Shown here piece after piece: positions 37,669-47,378 of a stretch of 64,000 bases of DNA. The DNA is from Tritrichomonas foetus. Its lineage: Eukaryota; Parabasalia; Tritrichomonadida; Tritrichomonadidae. The stretch spans positions 1 through 64,000 of the forward strand of contig MLAK01000046.1 in the NCBI GenBank assembly GCA_001839685.1, read 5' to 3'. The position numbers were made by a program, and so were the translations under genes. Under the pieces are notes generated by a model, which searched no databases, was not told the origin of the DNA, and saw only the letters and a program-made list of their open reading frames with translations. Each line of letters begins with the position of its first letter. Position 1 is the first letter of the stretch.

Positions 37669-40527
37669 ATGTTAATCGACAAATGTTCTTCAATTATCAG
37701 AAATCTTAACATATCCGAAGCCAACAGAATATTGTTATTTCCATCTGGGAAAAAGCTCTTACTTATTCTCCCCGACGCTCTTTATATTTATCGCACAGAT
37801 TCAACCCCTCAACTTCTCTCAATTTATCGTCTTCCCAAAAAGCTGCAAGAAGAGCACGGTTTATTCAAAAATGGCGCCTGTTTGTCTTCCAAACATTTTG
37901 TTATTTTGACCAGCAATGGAAAAATTGCTCAGTTTGATGGCAATTCTTTTGGTGAAATGACGTTAAAAAATATTTCAATGCCTTCAAATATCAAATATAC
38001 TTGCGTAGCTTCATATATTCAAAATTATTATTTGGTTGGTGATGATCAAGGACATTTCATTATTCTTTCTCCTTATTTGTCCGTTGTTTTTTATAAAGAA
38101 GTTTTACCAGGCATGCCTGTCAAATCCATTTCGGCGACCCCAAATTATGGATTAATATTATTTGCCGATTGTTCGACTTTTTCTTTTAAAATTAATTTAA
38201 ATGATATCAAAAGATCAACTTTTGATTTTGTACCAAAAAATACTTTTAACTTTTTATCATCATTTATGACATCTTCACCACTTTTTGATTATGCTGCAAT
38301 TTATGAGCCAAAAGGAACACTTCACATCACAAACAATTTTTCAGATTTCTCATATACATTTGAAAAATTGTATGGTCTTCAAGAAATGATTTTTTCGAAT
38401 GAAGATAATTTTTTAGTTTTAGTGTTTAAAAAGAAAATTGGAATTTTATCCCCAGTAAATCGAAGAATTTTTTATTTTCACCGAAAAGAACTAACTAATC
38501 CTCGATCAATTGCTGTTTCATCTCATTACATTTATATATCGATAGATAATAAAGGAATTGCACTATTCCCTTTAATTTTCACTGGTAACTCACTGACACC
38601 TTTACTTTATAGTGCTAATAAAATATTTGAGTTCATACCAACCAATGATAGCATTTTATTAAATGAACATGAAAATCCAATCTCTGAAGAAAATTTTGGT
38701 CTAATTGAATTCGCTTCAACTGATTCAAATGGTCAATTTATTGCTATTGCAAGTAATCGTCAAATTTTATTATATAACAAGCATTTCTCTACTTTTGAAT
38801 TAGTGAGGTTTGATAAAGATAATCAACAAAATTTCATTCGTGGTATATGTTGGTTTAAGAAAATGCTTTGTATCATTTCATTTGATCCATTGCACACAGC
38901 TTTTTCACTGTTAATGTATAAAGTTTTGAATCAAACTACTTTAGAATTAGTTGATACAATTCGCCTTCCATCAAGACCTTTTTGCATAAAAAGTAACAGC
39001 GATTATCAAAGTGATTGGAATAACAGTAAGCTTAATGATGAATATCTTGCAATCTCATTCATCGATACAATTATGATTATAGATAATAATCTGCAAACAA
39101 AAATATTAGATTCGCCAAAATATTTAATAAATATTTATCCACATATTAACCATATTTTTGGGCTAACACAAAATCATAAATTAATATCAATCACTTACGA
39201 TAACCAACTCACAGAATATCAAGAGAATATTGATTCATTTTTTGTTGCTCATGATTTTGATCTTCTTTTCATTATTCAAAAAACTGATATTTTGGTTTCA
39301 TCAACATCACATATCGATTTTACAAAATTTGTATGTTCTGATTCAATCCCAGTGGGCGTTTATGCACCAACATCTGTTTTTCTTTCAATACCAAACAATT
39401 CTTCAAATTTATTCGTTAATTATTTTTATTTTTATGATTTTTCAATTGTTACTAATCAGATTTATTACCCAGACAAAGCCGAAATAGCTTTAAATACATT
39501 AAATAGTAATTATAATAAAAAATCAATTATTCTCCAAAGTTCTGTTTTCGCTCTAAGACAAAAAAATGGGAAACGTTGTGTTCAATTTTTGAAAAATTTT
39601 CCTGAACTTTTTCATGAAATTCTAATTAATACCTTAAGAAGTGTCGAAAGTAAAGAAAGAAAAGAAGTTTATGAAATCATTGGTAAGCCATCTGAATTTT
39701 TTGCACAACTTAGTAACTTAAAAATCGAAAAATACGAAGAAAAAACTTTAAAATTTGTTGAAAAAATCGAAGAAAAAATTCTGCCTGAAAATACAATAAA
39801 TAATCCTGAAGATAGAATGAATCAATCAGAAAATAGCAGCATAAGATCTGACGAAAAAATAAATAATTCCGTTGAAAAAAATTCGACAATAAAGGAAAAA
39901 TTAAATTTGAATGATTTGAAAATTCCAGCATTGATTCTTCCAATAATGCTTGAAGATGAAGGTTGCTCAGTTGCTTTCCCGGCAGCTTTTTATTTGATTC
40001 TGAGATTTGCTGAAGTTTTGAATGAAAAAAATTTACTTTCATTGTTCAGATTCATTGAACCAATTATGGCACGCGCAGTTGCAGTTGATGTAGATCATGT
40101 TTCTTGTGTTGGTGTAAAAATGGATATTCAACTTTATTCTGAACTCAAACAACAATTTGAAGAAGTTATTCATAAAGTCCTATTGAAGAAACTTCAAGAA
40201 TTCAAAGTATTGGAAATGATGACGATTGGAGAAATGGCAAAATTACCCGTTTGTGGATTTCTTTCACTCAATAGAAACAAAATAATTCAATTCGATGTAG
40301 ATGATATTATAAATAATTTAAAGAAATCATTAATTATTGATTTAGTTAATGATGATCTTGCTGATCGAGCAGTGAATGCATTTATCGAAGCAGATTTGAA
40401 GCTTTGGGCTGTGGCTTTATTAATTTGTGTTGAAAGATTTGATAAGGTAAATGCTGTTGTTAAAAGTGATCCTGATTTAATTGAGAAAATGAAAATGAGT
40501 GAATGGCATAGGATATTCCAACTGTAG
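37669..40527 (+). CDS. Beta-propeller plus helical C-terminus, RIC1-like
   Basis: 952 residues. Roughly the first 600 are strand-rich with WD-like repeats (ANRILLFPSGKKLLLILPDALYIY, LTSNGKIAQFDG, GIALFPLIF, FIRGICWFKKMLCIIS). The remaining part is helical, including VYEIIGKPSEFFAQLSNL and a stretch IPALILPIMLEDEG. The order (double propeller, then a block with a GxPxxxF motif) resembles RIC1, part of the Rab6 guanine-nucleotide-exchange factor in Golgi traffic, but the similarity is weak and other coat-type propeller/solenoid proteins fit as well. A charged Glu/Asn/Ser insert lies near 690-745. Starts 81 bases after the tRNA on the opposite strand. Confidence 0.5.
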   Translation: MLIDKCSSIIRNLNISEANRILLFPSGKKLLLILPDALYIYRTDSTPQLLSIYRLPKKLQEEHGLFKNGACLSSKHFVILTSNGKIAQFDGNSFGEMTLKNISMPSNIKYTCVASYIQNYYLVGDDQGHFIILSPYLSVVFYKEVLPGMPVKSISATPNYGLILFADCSTFSFKINLNDIKRSTFDFVPKNTFNFLSSFMTSSPLFDYAAIYEPKGTLHITNNFSDFSYTFEKLYGLQEMIFSNEDNFLVLVFKKKIGILSPVNRRIFYFHRKELTNPRSIAVSSHYIYISIDNKGIALFPLIFTGNSLTPLLYSANKIFEFIPTNDSILLNEHENPISEENFGLIEFASTDSNGQFIAIASNRQILLYNKHFSTFELVRFDKDNQQNFIRGICWFKKMLCIISFDPLHTAFSLLMYKVLNQTTLELVDTIRLPSRPFCIKSNSDYQSDWNNSKLNDEYLAISFIDTIMIIDNNLQTKILDSPKYLINIYPHINHIFGLTQNHKLISITYDNQLTEYQENIDSFFVAHDFDLLFIIQKTDILVSSTSHIDFTKFVCSDSIPVGVYAPTSVFLSIPNNSSNLFVNYFYFYDFSIVTNQIYYPDKAEIALNTLNSNYNKKSIILQSSVFALRQKNGKRCVQFLKNFPELFHEILINTLRSVESKERKEVYEIIGKPSEFFAQLSNLKIEKYEEKTLKFVEKIEEKILPENTINNPEDRMNQSENSSIRSDEKINNSVEKNSTIKEKLNLNDLKIPALILPIMLEDEGCSVAFPAAFYLILRFAEVLNEKNLLSLFRFIEPIMARAVAVDVDHVSCVGVKMDIQLYSELKQQFEEVIHKVLLKKLQEFKVLEMMTIGEMAKLPVCGFLSLNRNKIIQFDVDDIINNLKKSLIIDLVNDDLADRAVNAFIEADLKLWAVALLICVERFDKVNAVVKSDPDLIEKMKMSEWHRIFQL

Positions 40528-40794
40528 ATTCTTGATCAATATCGAAAAGTATTTTAACAAAAAAGAAATATTGAATTATAATTATTAAGGAATTGTAAAT
40601 AAGTTACCAATTACTATCGTGATCGATCAAAATGAAAAAAATGTATGGAAAATTATATTATATTATATTATATATTTTTATGAGAAAAAATCGAGACATA
40701 AACTATTATTTTATATATCATTTTTAGGTGAAATTATTTATTTGTGGAACGAAATCAAAAGAATTAAAAATAACAAATATTTATATACGTAAAA
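40528..40794. other. Intergenic between convergent genes
   Basis: AT-rich, with a TTATATTATATTATATTATA run at about 40651-40670. No gene. Confidence 0.3.
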
Positions 40795-41736
40795 TTATTG
40801 TGGAGCCAGAGATGCTGGAAGACAACTAACTTCAGTAAATTTCATATCTTTCTGAACAATGAACATTTCATTATCTTCGTTAGTATCCGAACCTTTCTTC
40901 TTCTGTTTCTTTTTATTATGTTGATTCTCTTTCTGTATTTGTTGTTGATATTCATTAAACTGCTCATTTATAACTTTAAGTGTTCTTCCTGGCATGACAT
41001 ATTTCTGTATTTCATCTGCTGTGTTGAATCTTTTTGCAGCTAATTTTAATAAATCGCTTTCTTCTGGGGACCAGGCTAATATTCCCTTAAAAGAAAGAGG
41101 ACGTTCTTCACCATTAAATTGGAATGAACGAAATATTTCAAGCATAAAAGGAGCTTCAATGATATCATCTGTTGATTTTTGATCTAAAAAGTGATTGATG
41201 ATGTGAACTGAATTTCGAATGAGTGATTTTTCAGGATCACCTAAAGCAGGAATGAAAATTCTTTTACCATAAAGTTCGTTTAAATTATTTGTAGATTCTA
41301 TAGATGATTTGAAAATTTCATTAAATGCATAAATAAGTGTTAATATTCCTTTTAAAATTGGATCACCGGATGCGCAATATTGGACAAAGCAAACAGAACG
41401 ACAAAGTAACGCAAAATGAAGTCGACATTGATGGCGCAACATATCCCATTGAGTGACTGTAAAATGCGATTTTGGTAAATCATGTAAGGTTGGAAGTGGT
41501 GTAATAAAAATTTGGTTAAGAGGAATACGCGTACACTCTTTAAATCTATCAAGAATATATCGAAGATCAGGTGATGTCGAATTTTGATTTGAATCTTGAG
41601 TATCTGGATCGTCTGTATCGCTGTCATCATCCGATTGTTCATCTTCTGGTTTGTACACTTCATCATCATCGTCATCGTCTGATATTTTATCAGCATTCAT
41701 CAAAAACGCCCGAAAAAGATCTTCTTCTCCAGACAT
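40795..41736 (-). CDS. GON4L-like acidic protein with SANT-type domain
   Basis: 313 residues from the ATG at 41736 (MSGEEDLFRAFL). The frame is open 42 codons further to an ATG at 41862, but that extension is Phe/Ile-rich and reads like leader DNA. An acidic segment (DDDDDDEVYKPEDEQSDDDSD) precedes LRYILDRFKECTRIPLNQIF and FTVTQWDMLRHQCRLHFALL, which resemble the histidine-containing helical block of GON4L/YARP. A SANT/Myb-like helix set follows (LAWSPEESDLLKLAAKRF, VMPGRTLKVINEQFNEY) and a basic KKKQKKKGSD patch. GON4L is a nuclear transcriptional regulator tied to YY1 and SIN3-HDAC complexes. A SIN3 homologue sits 3.3 kb away, but nothing in the DNA shows that they cooperate. Confidence 0.45.
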   Translation of the reverse strand: MSGEEDLFRAFLMNADKISDDDDDDEVYKPEDEQSDDDSDTDDPDTQDSNQNSTSPDLRYILDRFKECTRIPLNQIFITPLPTLHDLPKSHFTVTQWDMLRHQCRLHFALLCRSVCFVQYCASGDPILKGILTLIYAFNEIFKSSIESTNNLNELYGKRIFIPALGDPEKSLIRNSVHIINHFLDQKSTDDIIEAPFMLEIFRSFQFNGEERPLSFKGILAWSPEESDLLKLAAKRFNTADEIQKYVMPGRTLKVINEQFNEYQQQIQKENQHNKKKQKKKGSDTNEDNEMFIVQKDMKFTEVSCLPASLAPQ

Positions 41737-42144
41737 TTTGGGATTCGCGAAAGTTATAAAAATAAACGTAATCAATTGAAAAAATGAAAGAGTGTTATGA
41801 AAAAGTTTCCCAAAAATTTTACTAAACAAATTAGGAACTAACCTCTTTTCTACTGTGAGCATTATATATTATATTTTGAAGAAGAAGATATATCTTCTTC
41901 AAAAAAGGAAAAATATAAAAGAAATAACATTATTTTTTGCTCTGACAAGTATTGTAATCTTATTAGCTAATTGAATATTTTGCATATTGATATTTTGTTT
42001 ACAAATTTTGGGTATCACAATAAAATCAATAGAAGGAATCGCATTACATAAAAATAATAATCGTATTAATTGCAAGCATATATTTATAAAATCAAAACAA
42101 ACATGAAAATACATAATATTATCCAATTAAAATATAAAAAGAGG
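41737..42144. other. Intergenic with cruciform-like palindrome
   Basis: At 41874-41904 a loop-less palindrome, TTTTGAAGAAG.. against CTTCTTCAAAA with one extra AAG in the left arm, lies 138 bases before the downstream gene start. The remainder is AT-rich without a gene. Confidence 0.4.
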
Positions 42145-44088
42145 TTAGTCGTTGGGATCTGGTGGAGTTCTTGCACGATGCTGACTTGGCACTTGAATTC
42201 TTTCGACTGGTTCCTTCATGGCTGACGATGGAAGGAATGGCTGATAATCAAAAGCCTGTTCAGGATTTACTGTTGAAGTTTTCGATTGTATGCCAACCAT
42301 GTTTGATGAAGTCTGAACACCACTTTCACCAGATCCGATATCCCTTAAGTAATATTTACCGTCTGCTCCCTTTAAGAATTTCTGATTGAGTGCAAGCAAT
42401 CGTGAATTTCTTGCTGGAACTAAAGCTCCAGGAACAGCTGTTTTAATTTGCCTTTGATGAATTGTATATGATGATTTTTCTTCACCATCATCATTTCTTG
42501 AACGGCTTCTTGATTCTCTTTCATGTGATGTGCTCTTAAGTGGTGGTAATTTCTTTTTGTAATTTGTATAAGCTTTTTGCAGTGCTGTATTTGATGGAAA
42601 TAGATTTAATAGCATATTAAAGAATTCATCACGAGTTATACGAATGGCAAGTTCATTTTCTGCTTCAACTCGATCATATTTAATAGAAACAAGCATCTTA
42701 AGTTTAGCCATATCATCCCGAAGTTGAGATAACACCATTAATTGCGAAACTAATTGTTTAGCATCGTTTTTATCTAATTTAACACCACCAATTCCTATGT
42801 TTGCAAACAAATCCACAAGCAATGGTTCAATCTTAGTCATGACTTTAGCCGTTATATTTTGTGTAAGTTTTGAATCATCAATTTTTGAAGCAGCCGATTC
42901 GGCAGACCCTCCTCCTACTCCACCAACTTTTTCTTTTTGTCTTTTTACTTCTTCAATTAATAATTGTTTCTTTGTCTTCTTCTTTCTTCGTCTCTTCTTT
43001 CCACCTTCACCTTCTTCTTCTTCACCATCACCATTTTCATCACTTTTATCTTTGTCACATGCAAGTCCAACATTTCTTCGTTTTCCATTTGTTTTAGGAA
43101 TAAGTGTTCGAGTTTCACCAATTGTAATTTCATCTTTTTCATCAACATCTTCTCCTATTTCGATTCCAATGTCACGCAGCTCCACTTCTTGATCATTTTC
43201 AACATCAACTTCAAAATCAGAACCAATATCAAAGTCTTCTGATTCGAAATATTCATATTCAGCTTCTTCTTCCTCTTCATTTCCTTCTCCAAGCAAGCTT
43301 AAAACCTTGTTTAAATTGGCGTCAAGTTTACTCTTGCGTCGATTGTATTCATCATCAAGTGCAGCACTATGTTTTTTAATTTTATCAAGTGTTCCTTCGA
43401 GATCATTTTCATCAAATAGATCTGATTCATCATGGGCCAGACCCATTCCACCACCTTTTTGAAGTTTCGAAATCACTTCATGGAATTTCTTTCGTGTGAC
43501 AAATTTACTTTCACCTTCACCAAAATCATCATTCATTGCCATTTGTGTGCCAAGTCGCTGAACCTGCATTTGAACTAATTGAGTGCATTTCTCAAATATT
43601 GAATCAGATTCGCTTCTTTGTTTCTGTAGCTCTTTTTGAATGGATTGAATTGTCATTGAAATATCCTCAAATGAATCAGTCATCTCGGTTGTCGCTTTTG
43701 AAGTATTCTCAAACTGGTCGACATCCAATTTTGCCTTCACTTCAACATCGAGTCTGGCAATGGCCTCATCTTGTGAAACTGATTTTTCTGCGGTTGCTTG
43801 AACTTTATTCTGGAGCATTTCGAGGGCATCATCGAGTGGAAGACCATCACGGGTGTAAATCGTTGGTCTCATTTCCTGGAGTTTGACGAATGTTCTATCT
43901 TCTAATTCTTCGAGTGTTCCGCAAATGTTTGTGATTTGGGCTTGACAAGAGCGAATTTGAGCACGTAATTCATCGATCGCGGTTTGCTGATTTATCGAAG
44001 CTTGAAGCATCTGCGTGACACTCTTTCCGAACATGTCGAAAACATATGTCATCGTAGATGCTTCAATATTATCAGGAGTTTGCAGCAT
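42145..44088 (-). CDS. Acidic/basic coiled-coil protein, unknown
   Basis: 647 residues. Heptad-rich coiled coils run from about 25 to 175 (INQQTAIDELRAQIRSCQ, DEAIARLDVEVKAKLDVDQFE) and again near 385-480. Between them is a strongly acidic stretch (EEEEAEYEYFESEDFDIG) and a basic nuclear-signal-like KKRRRKKKTKK. The C-terminal 140 residues are probably disordered and Arg/Ser-rich (HERESRSRSRNDD). The layout of long coiled coil and a short C-terminal module resembles QRICH2/DUF4795-type flagellar proteins, but the identity is not established. It shares this general form with the gene at 55119-57215. Start MLQTPDNI is the first ATG. Confidence 0.75.
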   Translation of the reverse strand: MLQTPDNIEASTMTYVFDMFGKSVTQMLQASINQQTAIDELRAQIRSCQAQITNICGTLEELEDRTFVKLQEMRPTIYTRDGLPLDDALEMLQNKVQATAEKSVSQDEAIARLDVEVKAKLDVDQFENTSKATTEMTDSFEDISMTIQSIQKELQKQRSESDSIFEKCTQLVQMQVQRLGTQMAMNDDFGEGESKFVTRKKFHEVISKLQKGGGMGLAHDESDLFDENDLEGTLDKIKKHSAALDDEYNRRKSKLDANLNKVLSLLGEGNEEEEEAEYEYFESEDFDIGSDFEVDVENDQEVELRDIGIEIGEDVDEKDEITIGETRTLIPKTNGKRRNVGLACDKDKSDENGDGEEEEGEGGKKRRRKKKTKKQLLIEEVKRQKEKVGGVGGGSAESAASKIDDSKLTQNITAKVMTKIEPLLVDLFANIGIGGVKLDKNDAKQLVSQLMVLSQLRDDMAKLKMLVSIKYDRVEAENELAIRITRDEFFNMLLNLFPSNTALQKAYTNYKKKLPPLKSTSHERESRSRSRNDDGEEKSSYTIHQRQIKTAVPGALVPARNSRLLALNQKFLKGADGKYYLRDIGSGESGVQTSSNMVGIQSKTSTVNPEQAFDYQPFLPSSAMKEPVERIQVPSQHRARTPPDPND

Positions 44089-44631
44089 TTTCGATTTTGT
44101 ACGTTAATCAGTGGAGAACGTTTAAAAAAATCAACGAGATTTTTTGAAAGGAAATTTGCAATCAACGAAAGTCAAACTGCTGACATTCTCAATTAATAGG
44201 AATAATGAGTTTATTCTTTGTTCAGATAGAATTTGCTCTTGATATATGATTTATAACACTTTAAATATGAATTTGGATATAATTTTTTTTCAATATGTCA
44301 TAGAAAGTGTCCTTTATCATCTCTAAGTAAATCTAGGCACTCTACAACGACAATGCTAGAGACCTAAATTGTATAGCATTTTGGTCAATACAGAGGTGCT
44401 TAAGGAATTTATGAAACGAATAAAATATGATATTTCAGCAAAATTATGAAAAAATGGTCAAATATAAGGTGAAAATGGGTGGGAAATCTTTTATAAAAAC
44501 TCTTTAAAAAACATTTTATTTTAATGAATATAACATTCATTTTTTCGTTCTATAGAATATATAGATATGCGAAATTTAATTGGTCAATTAATATCTAATA
44601 AAGTTGCCAATTCGAAATATTAGTATGAATT
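44089..44631. other. Intergenic between tandem minus-strand genes
   Basis: 543 bases. The part around 44330-44400 is less AT-rich (CTAGGCACTCTACAACGACA) but reads as no clear gene or RNA fold that I could support. Confidence 0.3.
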
Positions 44632-44967
44632 TTATTTTTGTTCTAATTCCGGGGATTCAATCCATGTAAATTTAAAATGTTCAAACATATCAAAATGTTC
44701 ATTTGGTTTCATAAATTGTGGCTCTGTATTCGAATTTTGATCGACTGGACGATTCGGCGGTAATTTTGGTGGAACGTACTGGATTTCTTCGGAATCGTCA
44801 GTATTTGGAAGCATCACCTTCATTTTGGACTTCATATAAAAAGTTTCGGGAGTTTGAATTTCTGGCTCGTCGTCAGTGCTATCGATAAGAATTGGATCAT
44901 CGTGAAAACCGGTAGATTTTTTACTGAGAACTGAAAGCGCTTTGGCATCAAGCCAGTTCTCAGCCAT
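44632..44967 (-). CDS. Small acidic protein with SUMO-interaction-like motif
   Basis: 111 residues from ATG at 44967 (MAENWLDAKAL); the frame opens four codons earlier at TTG. Contains DDPILIDSTDDE (26-37), a hydrophobic ILI core flanked by acids, as in SUMO-interacting motifs, and a Pro-rich YVPPKLPPNRPVD segment. The C-terminus FEHFKFTWIESPEL is amphipathic. No known family. The gene is judged real because it has balanced amino-acid content and sits head-to-head, 107 bases from the SIN3 start. A regulatory or adaptor role is inference only. Confidence 0.6.
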   Translation of the reverse strand: MAENWLDAKALSVLSKKSTGFHDDPILIDSTDDEPEIQTPETFYMKSKMKVMLPNTDDSEEIQYVPPKLPPNRPVDQNSNTEPQFMKPNEHFDMFEHFKFTWIESPELEQK

Positions 44968-45074
44968 TACAACACTCAATAAACCTTTTTTTTGAAAAAA
45001 AAGTAAGGGTATTTGGTTCGAAATAATTCTATCTGAAAAAAATCAGAGTTTGTGAAAATTAGTATTTAGGCATC
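44968..45074. promoter_or_regulatory. Compact bidirectional promoter (107 bp)
   Basis: Only 107 bases separate the ATGs of the small acidic protein and SIN3. The SIN3 ATG is preceded by TAGGCATC, with TCA overlapping the start. Both core promoters must fit in this interval. Confidence 0.5.
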
Positions 45075-47264
45075 ATGGATGATCGAGATCTGCTCGCTTT
45101 TTTAGCTGATGTCCAACTCCAGTGCGGGAAAAATCATGCATGTAGTGATCTTGTACTGCATGCTCTCGAACAATTTCGAAAAGGTGAAATTACGGAAAAA
45201 TATTGCTGCGATTTAATCAAAACGCTATTACGACCCTATCCAGAAATGCTCGAACGATTTTCAGTTATAATCGAAGATTCACCACCACCAAATTCACGAA
45301 CCGGATGCATCGTCGACGAGCCATTCATTAATACCTCGATTGAATTTGAACTCTGGCCTGGAGCCCTTGGCCGTTTTCTACGGAAATCACGGAGAGCCAT
45401 TTTAAAGCAATGCTCAATTGATGACGTTTTTGTCGTTCTTGAACATATCAAAGATAATACATCAGGACCGTTTTGGCTTTTGTGGGAACTCTATGAGCCG
45501 ATTTTACCTAATTCGTCATTTATGCAAGCCATTTATGACGGCTGTATCGGACAAGAAACGATTCCTATCAACTATGAAATGCCATCAAAGCCATCAGATT
45601 CTGACAAGGATCCAACATCAGCAGTTCCTGATAAAATCATAGATTCAGATCTTGTTTGTTGCTATTCTTCTGATTGTCGAAATCCCAGTCGGCCTCTCGG
45701 ACTTCTCAAGCATGGATCGTATGGATTACTTGATCGAAAAATTGTAAATATTCATTGTTCAGGACGAACACCTAGAGATTTTGCCGTTCTCAATGATAGG
45801 TGGGCAACAGCAGCTTCTGGCTCAGAAGGTCAGTTTCAACCAGCGCAAAAGAACCAATATGAAGAGAGACTGTTTTTAATGGAAGATGAAAGAGTTTTCT
45901 TGGATGTGAAAATTTGCAGACTTAAAAAAGGACTCGAAAGATTACAAAAATTAAAATTAGATATAGAAAAAGGTGAAGTGAAGTTAAATCCTGATACTTT
46001 TCCAAGAGGTATTTTAAATTCACTTGATGTTCTTTCACTCCGTGAATTATATGCTGACTATCTTCCAAATCTTCTTAAAAAAATCGTTGAGCAGCCTTCA
46101 GAAATGATTACTATTGTAATAAATCGAATAACTGAGCGTTTATCAACTCTAGAAGAATGCCGAAGAAATAAAGAAAGTGATTATCATGATCTTAATAAAA
46201 AGAATTACTCACGTTCTCTTGAAGTTCGACATGAAGAAAAACAACAACAATATCAAGTTGCACAGCCAGTTCTTCCGAATGAATTAAAATTCGATATTGA
46301 TTTTCAAATTGATGCAGCAAAATCCACTTTTGAATTAATTTCAAAAACTTATAAGCTTGGAAACAACAAAGATTCAAATATTACTTCTCTTTTAGAGTTT
46401 ATTTTATCAACATTGGCAATATGTGAGCCAACACCTCTTCAAAGGCATTTGAGATTTTCTGGTTACCCTTCAATAACAACAATTGATTCTCTAAAAGAAC
46501 GTGTTTTAATTTTATCAACTGAATTAACTAATCTATTTCAGCTTTTTGCGAGAATTTCTGCCATTATTGAAAAAATATTAAATGCACAGCCACCACCTCA
46601 ACAACATTCTGGTGATGTAATTGGTGCACGTGGAATTCAACTTGCTGTAGCGATTGGAAATGTTTCTGCTTCGATTTTCCAACCGAATTTTGCACAAGAT
46701 GCAATTTCTGATTCGATTCCGAATTATATTGTGAATGGTCGCCACAATCCTGCACTTGAATCTTTATTCGAAATGCCTTCTAATTTGGCACCAGGAAGTT
46801 TAGAAATGCTGAAGAAATCTGTACAACAGTTTATTAAAACAGCTCAAAATGCTTTTCTTGAAGAAAATACCCAATTGTTCATTGATGCTGTGAAATGTGA
46901 AGATGATCGAATGTATAATGCAATTGTACTTGAGAAACTATCAGGTACTACATTTTATACTGCAAAAGTTTTTGAGCAAGATGAACGAAAAATGATGGAA
47001 TTTAATATTCAAATTCCAAGAGTCGCACGAACGAAACATTCTGTGAAATTGTTCTTCAATCCTGAATTTGGACCAGGTGCGCTTGATGAAGTGGCTCATG
47101 ATGAGCAACAAAATAAAATATTGACCGGAAGATATTCAACAACTGCAAAAGCAGCAAGAAGAACAACTATGGGAAGACCTGGATTCACCAATATGAAATT
47201 CAGGCTATCTTCAAACTCAATCGAATTTGCATCAGCGGCACATACTACAATGCTAAGGAAATGA
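45075..47264 (+). CDS. SIN3-like corepressor with a single PAH domain
   Basis: 729 residues. Residues 4-67 match a paired amphipathic helix: DLLAFLADVQLQCG, then ALEQFRKGEI and LLRPYPEMLERFSVII. The SIN3 HDAC-interaction region is at about 262-390: YEERLFLMEDERVFLDVKI (the N-E..CEDERFELDM block), LSLRELYADYLPNLLKKI (like RALRRIYGDKAADII) and ITERLSTLEECRRNKESDY (like KRLKMKEEEWREAQRGFNK), ending NKKNYSRSLEVRHEEK. The C-terminal 330 residues are helical and less conserved. SIN3 scaffolds histone deacetylase complexes and uses PAH domains to bind transcription factors. Animal and fungal SIN3 have three or four PAH copies; here only one is seen. The start follows a short TTAGGCATC leader and is the only ATG that includes PAH. 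Confidence 0.82.
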   Translation: MDDRDLLAFLADVQLQCGKNHACSDLVLHALEQFRKGEITEKYCCDLIKTLLRPYPEMLERFSVIIEDSPPPNSRTGCIVDEPFINTSIEFELWPGALGRFLRKSRRAILKQCSIDDVFVVLEHIKDNTSGPFWLLWELYEPILPNSSFMQAIYDGCIGQETIPINYEMPSKPSDSDKDPTSAVPDKIIDSDLVCCYSSDCRNPSRPLGLLKHGSYGLLDRKIVNIHCSGRTPRDFAVLNDRWATAASGSEGQFQPAQKNQYEERLFLMEDERVFLDVKICRLKKGLERLQKLKLDIEKGEVKLNPDTFPRGILNSLDVLSLRELYADYLPNLLKKIVEQPSEMITIVINRITERLSTLEECRRNKESDYHDLNKKNYSRSLEVRHEEKQQQYQVAQPVLPNELKFDIDFQIDAAKSTFELISKTYKLGNNKDSNITSLLEFILSTLAICEPTPLQRHLRFSGYPSITTIDSLKERVLILSTELTNLFQLFARISAIIEKILNAQPPPQQHSGDVIGARGIQLAVAIGNVSASIFQPNFAQDAISDSIPNYIVNGRHNPALESLFEMPSNLAPGSLEMLKKSVQQFIKTAQNAFLEENTQLFIDAVKCEDDRMYNAIVLEKLSGTTFYTAKVFEQDERKMMEFNIQIPRVARTKHSVKLFFNPEFGPGALDEVAHDEQQNKILTGRYSTTAKAARRTTMGRPGFTNMKFRLSSNSIEFASAAHTTMLRK

Positions 47265-47378
47265 TTTGTTAATCGACTTGAAAAATAAATGTTTTTTGAA
47301 TTATGTAATAATAAACTATATATAACAGTTATAAATGTTTTTCATGAATATTTTCTAACTTATATATATATATAAAAC
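47265..47378. other. 3' flank of SIN3-like gene
   Basis: AT-rich with a (TA)7-like run at 47360-47373, immediately before the minisatellite. Confidence 0.3.

Noticed and set aside
41826..41840. ACTAAC near 41828 as a trichomonad intron acceptor
   Set aside because: No CACAG follows, and no GTATGT donor pairs with it in a gene; on inspection it is upstream leader sequence.
41737..41862. 42-codon N-terminal extension of the GON4L-like protein, considered as a signal peptide
   Set aside because: The extension is Phe/Ile-rich leader-like DNA, and the mature protein is acidic, SANT-like and nuclear in type; the internal MSGEE start is more natural. Not fully excluded.
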